Shown here in pieces: positions 1-9,784 of a stretch of 30,590 nt of DNA. A program made the position numbers and the translations under genes. The notes below the pieces were generated by a model. The model had not been told where the DNA came from, ran no database searches, and worked only from the letters and a program-made list of their open reading frames with translations. This DNA is from Blastocladiella britannica. Its lineage: Eukaryota; Blastocladiomycota; Blastocladiomycetes; Blastocladiales; Blastocladiaceae. How positions within the stretch are numbered: position 1 is the first letter of the stretch; each line of letters opens with the position of its first letter. Location: contig MU624700.1 of the NCBI GenBank assembly GCA_025349905.2, forward strand, positions 1-30,590, in the 5' to 3' direction.

Positions 1-358
1 TGGACGTCCAGTACTCATCCATCCAGACAACCATGTACCTGCAGCAGACACACAAATCCTTGAACCAACTGACCGCAGCTGGCGCATGGCCACGGAAAGT
101 CGCTAACCGACCGGCATCGCCCGTCATGACGATCACACCCGCACGCTGGCTCGCCGTGACACACTTGGGAGCAAGGCTCCCCACGAACTTTTCGTGGAAT
201 TGCTTCCGTTGTACTTCGTTGCAACGCTTGATGTGCGCTTGGATCGGAGCATGATAGAACTTGCGCAATGCCTCACCATCTTCTCGCCGGTACGTGGTGT
301 GCCCAATGATGGCGTCCATGGTCGGGACCCGAAGCGACGGCATGTTGTTGTAAGAAAT
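1..358 (-). CDS. Fanzor/TnpB-like RuvC-family protein, C-terminal part, truncated by window edge
   Basis: This minus-strand frame is open from a stop codon at 361-359 to the left edge, about 119 codons. The stop overlaps a possible 3' splice site (CCAATAG), so 358 may be the first base of an exon; the first in-frame ATG is 343-341. What is seen, in order: a DAIIGHTT block followed by RKFYHAP; a basic helix with QRKQFHEKF; then VIVMTGDAG, FRGHAP and finally VVWMDEYWTS at the edge. This order matches the C-terminal half of eukaryotic TnpB-like (Fanzor) proteins: an HT...FY helix, a GNG/GNA-like RuvC strand, (R)GHAP, then DE(F/Y)xTS just before a CxxC zinc ribbon. The ribbon would lie outside the window. 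In the family these are RNA-guided, transposon-derived nucleases. GDAG replaces the more usual GNG/GNA, so activity is uncertain. The N-terminal exons in 359-706 could not be resolved. Confidence 0.6.
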   Translation of the reverse strand, partial: MSYNNMPSLRVPTMDAIIGHTTYRREDGEALRKFYHAPIQAHIKRCNEVQRKQFHEKFVGSLAPKCVTASQRAGVIVMTGDAGRLATFRGHAPAAVSWFKDLCVCCRYMVVWMDEYWTS

Positions 359-706
359 CTATTGGAAATATTGGATCCGAGCGCTGGAGCTGGAAAGCTG
401 GGTTGGCGAAATGACTGGTAACCCGGCCTGGATATCCATTGGGTACCGCGGGACCGAAGAAAGACCATGGAAGGACCTGCTGGAATATCAACGAGAAAAC
501 CGGATTGATCTGACATTGGTAAGAAGATGAGAATTGTAATTCGGATGGAAGGATTGGGACACAAGAAATCCATGCAAAGTAAATCGTGTTCACCGATTTC
601 CATGGCAGGCCAGATTGGAACTCCATCTCCAAAACCGTGTTCAGTGCGCAGTCGTGGGATACCAAAATGTATATTTCGAGTTTGACTCCAAAAAAAAAAA
701 AATGAC

Positions 707-1288
707 TTACTTCTTGTTGCCAAGAACCTTCGACTTCTCAGCGTTGCGGACCTTCTTGGCGCGGTTCTTGCGCTCCTTGCGCTGCTTGCGGCCAGTCTTG
801 GAGTCCTCAGCCAGGCCAAGGCGCACAAGACGGTACTTGGGCTCGAACTTCTTGAGCGAGTCGACCGAGTCGTAGATCAGGGCAAAGCCAGTCGACTTGC
901 CACCACCAAAGGCGGTGCGGAAGCCAAAGGCCACCACAACGTCCTTGTTGACCTTGTACATCTTGGCGAGCTTCTCGCGGATCGTCTCCTTGGACAGGTT
1001 GGCAATGTTGGCGTGCAGGACATCAACCACCATCTGCTTGCGCTGGAGCAGGCGGTTGGTGAGGTACTTGCGGGTGCGGATGGTGGCGGACACGTCGGCA
1101 GTCTGTTTTTTTTTATTGCATCTGTCAGTTTTCAGATTTTTTGGTGGTTTTTTTTGTTGTCAAGAACCAGCAAACTCGGCAATTCAACACTGCATTGATT
1201 TTATGGTTGAATGGCGAAGTCCAAAAATCCATCAGAAAGAAAATTGTTTATATAGACAATTTTTTGATGAATTAACTGAGTCTCCCAT
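707..1288 (-). CDS. RPS24: 40S ribosomal protein eS24 (RPS24)
   Basis: This is a component of the small ribosomal subunit in the cytoplasm. The main exon (1102-707) encodes the complete conserved core: [54 protein letters not shown], a YRLVRLGL block and a basic [10 protein letters not shown] tail ending in GNKK. The frame reads [12 protein letters not shown] from a likely 3' splice site (AACAG at 1107-1103) and has no ATG before it, so the start must be in an upstream exon. The best candidate is ATG GGA GAC TCA at 1288-1277, followed by GTTAAT, giving MGDS plus [10 protein letters not shown]. That implies a 174-nt intron (1103-1276) and a 135-aa protein, the length of the yeast protein. A tiny first exon is common in ribosomal protein genes. 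The main exon is near certain; the first exon is tentative. Confidence 0.95.
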
Positions 1289-1390
1289 GTGAACCAGGGC
1301 ACAATGCAACGTTAGATGGCCGAGATACTGGCCTCTGTAGAATTATGCAGCCAGTCGGGCCCAATTTTCTTCTTGATGCCAGCGCGTCTA

Positions 1391-1443
1391 TCACGTCCGT
1401 GAAAATTCATCATAAACTACTCACACAGGTGCGGATGCACCTG
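1391..1443. promoter_or_regulatory. Two inverted repeats upstream of eS24
   Basis: Two dyads lie about 100-155 bp upstream of the candidate eS24 start. TCACGTCCGTGA (1391-1402) is a perfect 5-bp dyad with a 2-bp spacer. CAGGTGC-GGAT-GCACCTG (1426-1443) is a perfect 7-bp dyad made of two E-box-like CANNTG cores. They sit in the 1289-1648 interval, which otherwise shows no convincing gene. They could be transcription-factor half-sites for the ribosomal protein gene, but no factor can be named from sequence alone. Confidence 0.3.
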
Positions 1444-1648
1444 CGTGTTGTTTCAATACAATTCCAGTTGGACGAGCGGACGCGCTGGTACCTAGTAAAA
1501 AGGGCCACGGTTACCTGGCGTGGCACCTGTAGAATGGTGATTGACTGACCATTTTTTTTGTTTTGTTCAAAAAATTGACGGAAATTAATCGGCAAGGAAG
1601 AGGTGGACCCAATAATTTTTTGAAGTTGCTCAAATTCGTTTAGATCTA

Positions 1649-2326
1649 TTATTTTTTGGACTTCTGCGCAGCCCGTCCACACTCGATCCCCAAGCTCGCG
1701 CCCAAAATGGCATGCGAGTACGCGTACGGGTACGCCTCGAACGCAATCTTGTCAAAGAACTCGCGCGCCTCGGCGTGTCCTGGGTTTGCAAAGTACCGAA
1801 AGTACCCGCTGACGTCGTGCTGGCCGCGCATCGCCTCGAACCCCACCACGGTCACGCCGGCATGAGACACCGTGACCGTCACCTTGGCAGTGGTCGCTGG
1901 CGCGTGTCCGTTCAGCCGACAGTCGATTTCAATAAAGTACAGGTCGTCTGTGTACGTGACCTCGACGGCCCGAATCATTGACAAGAGGTCCATGTCCAAG
2001 TCGCCATTCACGGTCCGCCCGCGGTCCGAGCTGATGAGCGCAAATGTCCAGAACCCGGGAATGGCGTTGACGTGGGCATTGCGCTTGGCAAGCGTTGTTT
2101 GCGACTGGCCGGTAAAGCATTGGGCAACGGGCGCGCCCGCTTCGAGCGCGGCCATCTCATTGTAGAGGTCTTCCTCGAGTTGGGCCACTTTGTCAAGGAT
2201 CGGCTTCAAGGGGTCCTCGTTGGGGGCCTTGCGACGGCGCTTGGTGTCAACGGTGGTGCTGTCTTCGACGATATCGTCTGGGCGGGGGCGCTTTTGGACC
2301 TGAGTGGTGGTGTTGTGAGCAGTCAT
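1649..2326 (-). CDS. NAP/SET-family histone chaperone-like protein
   Basis: This is a 225-aa single-exon protein. Residues 12-33 are basic and hold a likely nuclear localisation signal (KRRRK at 29-33). Residues 42-62 form a short acidic helix like the dimerisation helix of the family. KRNAHVNAIPGFWTFAL (81-97) matches the SET/Vps75 signature (R-x-x-x-I-x-x-IPxFW), and is followed by an acidic stretch and VEVTYTDDLYFIEI, which parallels the first strands of the NAP earmuff fold. In the family these proteins bind histones and help assemble or remodel chromatin. Oddly, the protein ends in a basic AAQKSKK instead of the usual long acidic tail. The ATG at 2326 is the first in frame and follows a stop-rich upstream region. 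The family call is moderate; a divergent Vps75/SET paralogue is the best reading. Confidence 0.6.
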   Translation of the reverse strand: MTAHNTTTQVQKRPRPDDIVEDSTTVDTKRRRKAPNEDPLKPILDKVAQLEEDLYNEMAALEAGAPVAQCFTGQSQTTLAKRNAHVNAIPGFWTFALISSDRGRTVNGDLDMDLLSMIRAVEVTYTDDLYFIEIDCRLNGHAPATTAKVTVTVSHAGVTVVGFEAMRGQHDVSGYFRYFANPGHAEAREFFDKIAFEAYPYAYSHAILGASLGIECGRAAQKSKK

Positions 2327-2559
2327 GCTTGATTGCTTTGGTTTGACAGCAATTGAATGCAGGACCGGGGCCGGGCGTCGAGTTTTTATATTGTTGGGAT
2401 CGTGGACACAGAAAATTCGATCTCAAAAGCGAGGACACAGAAAAGTCATCCAGGACAGGATACAACCAGAATAATGCAAAAGAAGTATGTTTTTAAAAAC
2501 TAAAACTAACCACATACACAGGGTACACAAAGAGCACACTCAAAAGAAAGGAAAGCTTA

Positions 2560-3682
2560 TTAGGCCTTGGCAATCTCGTAACCGCCAGTGGCGCCGAGCA
2601 TGCGCTTGACGTCACCGTTGATGGCAAACTGACCGGCCGTCAGGGTACCGACCATGACGATACGCGCGCCCAGACCCAGGAACAGGCCGCGGGGGCCGAG
2701 CTCCTTGGAGAGCGCGACAAGGCGCGACGTGATCGACTCGCCCTCGGCGCCCTTGGACTTGTTGATCTTGGACAGCAGCGTGTCGGCGGGCTGCGAGATG
2801 ATGGCCGCGGCCACACCGGCAATCAGACCGGCGCCAAGGTTGATGGAGGTGATGGTGCTGTTGGGCAGCTCCGACTTGGGGGTCGAGATCTGATCGTAGA
2901 TCTTCTCGGCCGCCAGCTCGTACACGGCAAACTTGGCCATGGTGTACGGCACCTGCTTGAGCAGGATGGGGCCAAAGCCAGAGTAGAAGCCACGGAGGAC
3001 GCCCTCCTCGCGGAAGATGCGCGAGAAACCGCCAAACAGACCCGACGCGAACGTGGGCTGCGAGACGAGACGAATGCGGGTGGCCTCGAGCGGGCACAGG
3101 GCCACATCGGCGGCAAACTCGGCCAGCGCCGACGCCGTCAGGTAGATGGGGATGCGGTACGCGGGAGCGTTCTCGGCCCCCACCGACTCAATGATCTGCT
3201 TCTTCCAGAACTCGTATCCGCCAAACTTGAAGGCGCCCTGCACAAAGTAGCCGGCGGCCGTGGGGCCGAAACCGGTGAGGAGCGCGCCGGCACCCTCGGC
3301 GGCAATGATCTGGCGGAAGGCCGTGACCATGCCGCGGTTGTAGGTGGCGGGGTCGAGCTGCATGCGGGTCTTGACGACATCGACTGTGTTGTATTATAGT
3401 TTAGTATCGCGATAAGAATATGACAAAAAGAAAACATCAACAACGCTATCACGCGAAGGGATCAACAAACAAAACAATAAAAAAAAACTAAGTACCGGGC
3501 GTCAGAGCACCGTGGGTGACAGCGCAGCACAGAGCACCGGCGAGCGCAAAGCGAGCGTAGAGGTCAGCACCGGTGGGCGACACGGTGCCGGGGGCGGCGG
3601 GCTCAGCGGGGCCGTTGGCAACAATCTTGTCCATGGGGACGGTGGGGCGCAGGGAAGCGAGGGCCGAGGTGGAGGGGAACAT
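2560..3682 (-). CDS. MIR1: Mitochondrial phosphate carrier (PiC/Mir1 type)
   Basis: This inner-membrane carrier imports phosphate with a proton (or in exchange for hydroxide) for ATP synthesis. Two exons are read: 3682-3496 and 3383-2560, separated by a 112-nt intron (GTACTT...CACAG). The join gives [11 protein letters not shown] with the phase kept, and a protein of 336 aa, normal for the family. The three carrier signatures are PVDVVKTR (residue ~62), CPLEATRIR and [11 protein letters not shown]. The last, with Asp-Thr/Ser followed by Ser-Lys-x-Asn, is typical of phosphate carriers rather than ADP/ATP carriers. GYEFWKK and [17 protein letters not shown] also match PiC. The N-terminal ~40 residues are Ala/Pro-rich and could serve as a short presequence; a second in-frame Met at residue 17 is possible. 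The gene stands alone, divergent from the MARVEL-like gene. Confidence 0.95.
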
Positions 3683-3957
3683 TGTATGAGGGTGAGAGTG
3701 TGTGCGGTTGGGTGGGGGAAAGAAAAATTATAAAAGCTCGGCCGGGGTTCCAAAGAGAATTTTGTGCAAATGCACGATGTGACGGCGCGAGATGGTGGCG
3801 AGTAGATCTGCCCGGAAGGGACCGGGATTGTTCATTGCGATGATGCCATGATATATGGTAATTATAACCTTTTCTTTCCGCGCTGGGAATCTTAGTCCTC
3901 TTTCGGATTCCGGAGACCATCATTCTTGAAGTACGGAGGAAAAAAAAACATTACGAT
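3683..3957. promoter_or_regulatory. Divergent intergenic region between phosphate carrier and MARVEL-like gene
   Basis: These 275 bp separate two head-to-head start codons and must hold both promoters. They contain AT-rich stretches (for example ATTATAAAAG near 3727-3736, a possible TATA element about 50 bp upstream of the carrier ATG when read on the minus strand). No RNA gene or extra exon is apparent. Confidence 0.35.
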
Positions 3958-5315
3958 ATGGCAGACTCTGCTCTTTCGTACACCTCCACCCAGTCCACCA
4001 AGTCCACCTCCTCGTCGCAGTGCTCGACCTCGTATTCCAATACCATCCACAACAACAACAACAACAACACGACCTCCGCCACCACGGCTTCCAACAGCGC
4101 CCAAGTGCGGGTCCCGCTGCTCCGCCCGACCCCAACCGCCACCACTGCCCGGAGCAGTACAACAACAACCACCACTTTGTTTGCTCGCTCGCCCTCGCCC
4201 GACATCGGTCTTGCGCCTGGCACCTTGCCGTCGCCCCGCTCGCCAACACTCCTTCTGCATCATCAGATGCCACCACCGCCCGATACTTCGGCCGTCGACG
4301 CTATTGAGGTGCCCATCAAGGCCATGTCGCCACCACCACCAGCAACGCCGTCGTCAGCAAGTGCACCACCACCCGTGTCTGCCACCACGACGCCACGCAA
4401 AGGCCATCGCAAGCGCGGGTCCATCTTGTCGCTGTCTCGTGGGAGTGGGGGCATTGCGTCGTCGCTGTCGCACCTGCTAGGCCGCCCCACCTCGACCCCA
4501 GCTGGCGGTGGTGACCCTGATGTCTCGCTTGCACCCGTGACAACAACCCCAACTCTCGTGGACCCTTCCACCGCCGGCCTAGCCCTGCAGCGACACCTCC
4601 CGACGCCCGTGGCGTTCAACGCGGCCCGGGTCAACAAGGTGCTGCGCGACAAGACGCATCTGTTTCTGTCGACACAGCGCACGCAGTACCGCACCCGGTG
4701 GGCCACGTTCCGGACGCCGCGGTTCCTGCTGCGCATGGTGCAGTTGGTGGTCTCAGCGGTGACGGTGGCGACGCTCTACGAGGCGACGTTTAATGTGCGT
4801 TTCTCTTATTCTTTTCCTGTTGATGTGGTCGATTTGTGGACTCAAAACATAAAAATGAATAGGTCAACTACACGTCCACCGCCATCTCCCTCAGCGGCAT
4901 CAACCTGGCATCGCTCACCACTGTCACGTCGGTGGTGCTGTCCATGACGCACGTTTACGCGCTCATGTTCCCGAAATCGGTCGGGATTGCCCCGCAGGAT
5001 GAGCGCACGTACTCGCCGGTCGAGATTGTGATGGACAGCCTGTACTGCGGCTTGTTTTTGCTGTCATCGTCGCTGCAGGCCGCCGTCGGTACCTGCCCTC
5101 GGTACCTGATCCGCATTGGCAACACGCCCGAGTCGGCAGCGTTCAGCAAGTTGACGGCGGCCCAGCAAGCCGAGCTGCTTGGAGTTGGGTGCTTGCCCTG
5201 GAACTTGAGCTGGTGCTTTGGATACCTGACAGCGATCCTGTACGGCGTCACGGCATGGCTTGGCCTCAAGGCATGGCGCAAGCAGCGACAGGCGCGCGAG
5301 CTGCTGTTCTTGTGA
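3958..5315 (+). CDS. Four-transmembrane MARVEL-like membrane protein
   Basis: Two exons (3958-4794 and 4863-5315) with a 68-nt intron (GTGCGT...AATAG) encode 429 aa; the join reads EATFN|VNYTST in phase 0. Residues 1-250 are low-complexity Ser/Thr/Pro with an Asn run encoded by an AAC repeat at about 4051-4068, and are likely cytosolic. Four hydrophobic segments follow at about 256-276, 290-315, 333-355 and 393-415, with a basic cytosolic end (KAWRKQRQAR). This spacing fits the MARVEL fold of membrane-organising proteins, but no family-specific motif fixes a function. The stop is 51 bp before the next same-strand ATG. Its TGA overlaps a good donor-like GTGAGA at 5312, so the two reading frames might be spliced into one gene. 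Topology is well supported; the family name is tentative. Confidence 0.6.
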
Positions 5316-5319
5316 GATG

Positions 5320-5327
5320 TATATAAA
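5320..5327 (+). promoter_or_regulatory. TATA-like element upstream of coiled-coil gene
   Basis: TATATAAA lies 5 bp after the stop of the MARVEL-like gene and 40 bp before the ATG at 5367. If the two genes are separate, this is the natural core promoter of the downstream one, in a 51-bp gap. If they are one gene, it lies inside a 63-nt intron. Confidence 0.35.
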
Positions 5328-5366
5328 TGTTGAATCTCTCTTTCCCAATTCACCACACGAATTTTC

Positions 5367-8300
5367 ATGGCAAGCAGCAGCTTTGACCCTGCATCCCGGC
5401 GATCGCCGTCGTCGTGGGGCCGGGCAACGTCGCCGTCGAGGCACATGTCGCACCATCCACCCGAACCGCGTGCACTGTCCCCGCCGTCCTCTGCAAATCG
5501 CCGTCCGCGCCGCCCGCTGTCCCCGCGCACACCACTACATTCCACTGCTGCCGGTGCGACCGACGACCTTGCCAACACAAGAGGACAATGGCAAGGGTAC
5601 CGCCCGACACCCGGCGGCGGCGGTGGAGCGTCTCCGCGCGTGATAGCGCGTACCTTTCCCCTGGCCACAACCAGTACTGCTGCCGCAGCGGTATATGCGC
5701 CGTCCCCCGATCCATGGCCGGTGCGTGGTGGTACCTCTCCCCGTCCCGCTGCGTCTCGGTCCCGGTCTCGCTCCCCACAGCCAATGCCAGAATCTGCCAC
5801 GAGCGCATACCGGGCGTCATCAGGGCCACCTCGGTCGTCGGCGGCCTCGCCCACTCAGGGAGATTTGGTGCGGGGTATGCGCACACTGCAGCGGCCGCCG
5901 AGCCCACCGGCTGCTGGTCCGCGCCAACGCGACGTGGATCCCAACGCATTTGGTGCCCCCAACACGGCGATTCCCTTCCCGGCTCCGCCGTCCTTGCTCT
6001 CTCCGGCTCCCGCGTCTCGTTTGCCCTCAGCCATGCGATCTGTATCACCGAGTGGTGCGTCTGCCAGTCAAAAACTGATCGATCATGGCGACCGCGACCA
6101 GAGTGCTCAGAGTAATGCTTACAACGATAACAATGGGGACGACGATGAGGTACTGCGCGCTCTAGGGATTGATTCCAGCAGTGCCAATGATCGCAGTCGC
6201 AGTGGCATGGCACCCGATCGCACCATGGCATCACCATCGCCGCCGCCCCCACCGCGCCGCCAGCGCTACCGATCACGGTCGCCCGGCCCTACACTTCGTG
6301 TAATTGCTGCGGACGACAGTACTTCTACTTCCCCACCACCCCACCTTCCTCAAGGCGCGCCATCTATCCTACCACCGCCAATCATGTCACCTACTCCAGT
6401 GACGCATACCACCACACATGTCGACGGCGGCACTCTGCCTCCAAGCCCCGAGTCGCCCTACAAGCCGCCGACACCGCGACACAAAAAGATCCTGCGCAAG
6501 CTGCACAGTGCGGTTGGGCTGCTTTCGGAGGGCGAACGGGCAGTGGACGCCATGGCCGGTTCCGCGCAGTCTGGCCGCATTTCGCCCACGCGCGACGCGA
6601 CTTCACCGTCTGGTACCAACTCGACATCGTCCGCTGCCCTCATGCTCCGACAGGTCATTGAGCTGGTCGAAACCGTCTTGGACGTGACTCTGGTCAGCAG
6701 CGATGTACGATCATTTACATAGACATGGATCCCTGCATGATTAATCATTAAATTTGATAACAGCACCAACAACAACAACAGCGCCTCGATATGAACTCGA
6801 TCGAAAAGACGCTCTACGCTTGGAAACGACGCAGTGCGCACTTGCACGAATCCTATGCGCAGCGGCGCCAGCAGCAACAGCAAGAGGCCGACCAACTGCA
6901 ACCGTACGATACCAGGAGCCCGTCGCCGTCCCGCGTATCCCTCGCCGACCGCGCCGGCCACAACCCGAAATCTCCATCGGCATTGACGGCCGATGTCCTG
7001 GACGCGCGCAAGCTGGCAGCGCGGTACAAGTCCCAAGTGGACGACCTGACGAGCGAGCTGCAAGCCACAAAAACCGACCACACGCGCCAAAAAGCCGCGT
7101 GGGAGCAACGACACGCCAACACACTAGTGGAACTGGATCGCGCGCGCGCGCAGGTCGCGCATCGAGAGCAGCAGGCCACCGACCAGGTGGACGAGCTGTG
7201 GGACCACGTGGCGCAGGTGGAGGCGGCGCTGGACGCGCGCGCGGACGAGTGTCGGCAGCAAGCGGCGGCCGTGGCGACGCAGACGGCCGAGCTGGAGCGG
7301 ATGGCGGGCGACATGGCGCGAGTCGAGGCCGAGGCGGCCGAAGTCGCACGCGCCGCCGAGGATGCACATCGCGAGGCGGCGGCGTTGCGTGAGGATAAGC
7401 AGCGGCTGGAGGCTGCCGCGCGGACCGCCGACCGCGAGCGCCAGGAACTGGTGGACCAGCTGCGCGTGCACGCGGAACGGCAGGCGCGCGCGTCGACGTC
7501 GGTACGTGACGTGCACCAGGAGCAAATGAAGTGCGAGTCGCTTGCCGCCGAACTAGCCGAAGCCCAGCGCCGCCGCGCCGTGGCATTCGACGAGGTGGCA
7601 GCAGTCAGGCGCGAACTGGATCTGGTCTCGCGGCAACTGGCCGACGCCAATGCCCGCGAAGACGACGTACGCGACAAGCTGCGCACCGCCGAGGCCACGC
7701 GGGCCGAAACCGACACCCACGCCAAGGAGGCGCGGGACGTGGCGGCACGGCTCAAATCATCAATGCGCAAGCGGGACGAGGACTACTTTGCGGCCAAGCG
7801 GTTGCTGGAGGCGCAAGAGGCCGAGGCCAAGGACCACGCGCAGCGGTACGCGGCGGTGGCGGCCGAGCGCGACCAGCTGGCGATCATGCGCCGCGAGCTC
7901 GAGCACCAGGTTAACACGCTACGTGGGGACCACGAGCGGCACGTTGCTTCTGCCCGCGTACGCGACCACGAATTGGGCAACGTACGGGCGGAGCTGCGGG
8001 ACGCGCACGAGACGATCGCCGAGCTCAAGAAACAGAACGCGCTGCTATCGACGGTGCGCACGCGCGCCGAGCGGGAGAAAAAGGACGCCGACGACAAGTG
8101 TGCGGTGACGGCGGCCAATCTCCGCAGCGCCGAAGAGGCACTCAAGTCCACGCGGAAAGATCTGGAAGCCGTCACGTTGCAACGGCTGCACTTGGAGCAG
8201 CGGTGCGACAAGCTGCAAGCCAAGATCCAGGAGGCGACCACGCGCCACGACGACACCAAGCGCGATCTGTCGGGTGCACGGCAGAACGCCGAGGCCCGCG

Positions 8301-9754
8301 AAAAGCAGCTTGCGACGCTCGAAATGCAGTGGAAGCAGGTGCTGGCCGACAACAAGGATCTGGCGCACCGCGTCAAGACCCTGGATGAGCGGCTGTCGCG
8401 CGCGCATACCGACATGGACGTTCTGGCCAAGCGCGCCGCCGGGGACACGGACGCGTACAACGAGAAGCTCACGCGCGCGCTCGAGCAGCTCTCGGAGCTC
8501 GACAAGCAGTTGATTCAGGCCAAGACGTCGCTGCAGCTGACGGCCGACGAGCGCAACCGGCTCGTGGACGATAACAAAAAGCTGCTCCACCGGGTCGAAA
8601 AGTACCAGGGCGCGCGGTCCGCCGCTGACGACCGGCTCAATAAAGTGCTGCAGGAGCGCGACAAGTACGAGCGGCGGGTCCGCGAGCTGGCAAAGTACAA
8701 GACGCTGTACTCGAGCGTGATTGAGGCAGGGCTCTTGATTGACCGCTCCAACCCGGTGCGGATTTCCGGCCCAACCGGTGCTGCTTCTGCTTCGAACCAT
8801 AACGGCGATCATGGCAACGCCGCCAATGGAGGGGCCCGGAGCCCTACCAGCCCGCGGTCCGCCGACGGACAAGCGGCTTCTTCTGTAAATGGCGGCAACG
8901 CCATTGACTGGGACGTGCTGGCCGAGCACCAGCTGCTTCTCACGCGGTGCCGGCGCATCGTGCAGTCGGCGGCGCGCTACACGACCTTTGACGGCTCGGA
9001 CTCGGTCGCGACCGACAACTTGACCACGACCGAGGACCTGCTGGAAGCGCTTGAAGCAGTCATGTCGGCGCTGTGCCGCCAAGCCGCTCGTGGCGCACGC
9101 GCCAGTCCTGGGGCTTCGACCTCCTCCAACCCACACAAGCGGGTGTCGGGGATTACGCCCCTGGACACCTCTGCCACCAAACCGTCGTCGACATCCCCAA
9201 CTCGGGTCTCGTTTGGGGCCGAGAAATCGGCTGCCGCGACTTCGGAAGTGCTGGTGCAGCTGCAGCGGCACTTTATTTCGTCAGCCAACAAACTGCGGGC
9301 GTCATTGGCGAGCCTGGCCGACCACCGGTTCCTGGAGGACGATGTGGTGGGCGAACTGGACATGGCCATCTCTTCGTTGACCGAGAGCCTTCCTTACTAC
9401 TCCTCATCCGAGGAGCGGTCCGGGTACGCGAGCTCGTCGTCGCCCCGCCACCCGACCGGATCGTCGTCGGCGCCGGCGGCGCCCATGACCGCATCGACCT
9501 TGCAAGCGTGCGTGGCGATCTTAAAGTTATCGCAGTCGACGGTGGCCAACCTGACCGACCTGGTGCAGGCCAAGTTCAAGACGGTCGCGGGTGATATCCA
9601 GAACCGCACCGACCAGCACATTCAGGCCCTCAAGTCCGAGAATAACGCGCTCAAAGACAAGGTAGCGCAGTTTAGCGTCATGAGCGATCGGTTGATGCGT
9701 GCGCACCAACGGGACAAGGAGCGATATGCTGCTTCGGCAGGGCCGCGGGATTGA
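5367..9754 (+). CDS. Large Pro/Ser-rich coiled-coil protein of unknown function
   Basis: Two exons (5367-6704 and 6764-9754) with a 59-nt intron (GTACGA...AACAG) give 1442 aa; the join reads VSSD|HQQQQQRLDMNS in phase 0. Residues 1-400 are disordered and Pro/Ser/Arg-rich, with many SP and RSRSP motifs that could be phosphorylation sites. Residues ~400-450 hold a more ordered helix (KKILRKLHSAVGLL). Residues ~530-1100 are an almost unbroken heptad-rich coiled coil (repeated ELE, RREL, KKLL, DKYERRVRELAKY). The C-terminal third alternates Ser-rich linkers with helices. The architecture suggests a scaffold or cytoskeletal/centrosomal protein, but no diagnostic domain was recognised. The single long frame and strong third-position GC bias show it is real. 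It may be fused to the preceding MARVEL-like gene by splicing. Confidence 0.85.
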
Positions 9755-9784
9755 GTCGTTGACTATTACCAATACATTATTTAT
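9755..9784. terminator. 30-bp convergent intergenic gap with AT-rich poly(A) signals
   Basis: The stops of the coiled-coil gene (plus) and the ASNSD1-like gene (minus) are only 30 bp apart. The gap and the last codon of the minus gene contain ATTATTTATTTATTTAA, which reads as overlapping AATAAA-type signals on the minus strand. The two 3' UTRs must therefore overlap as antisense RNA. Confidence 0.5.

Noticed and set aside
133..828. 231-codon minus-strand open frame running through the eS24 3' end
   Set aside because: It overlaps eS24 out of frame and shows no family motif. The supported frame in 1-358 is a different one.
6741..7586. 281-codon minus-strand Arg/Pro/Ala-rich frame
   Set aside because: Low-complexity shadow of the coiled-coil gene across its intron; no supported start or splice signals.
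8045..9271. 408-codon minus-strand frame antisense to the coiled-coil gene
   Set aside because: Arg/Gly/Val-rich composition is explained by antisense reading of a codon-biased gene; no independent motif.
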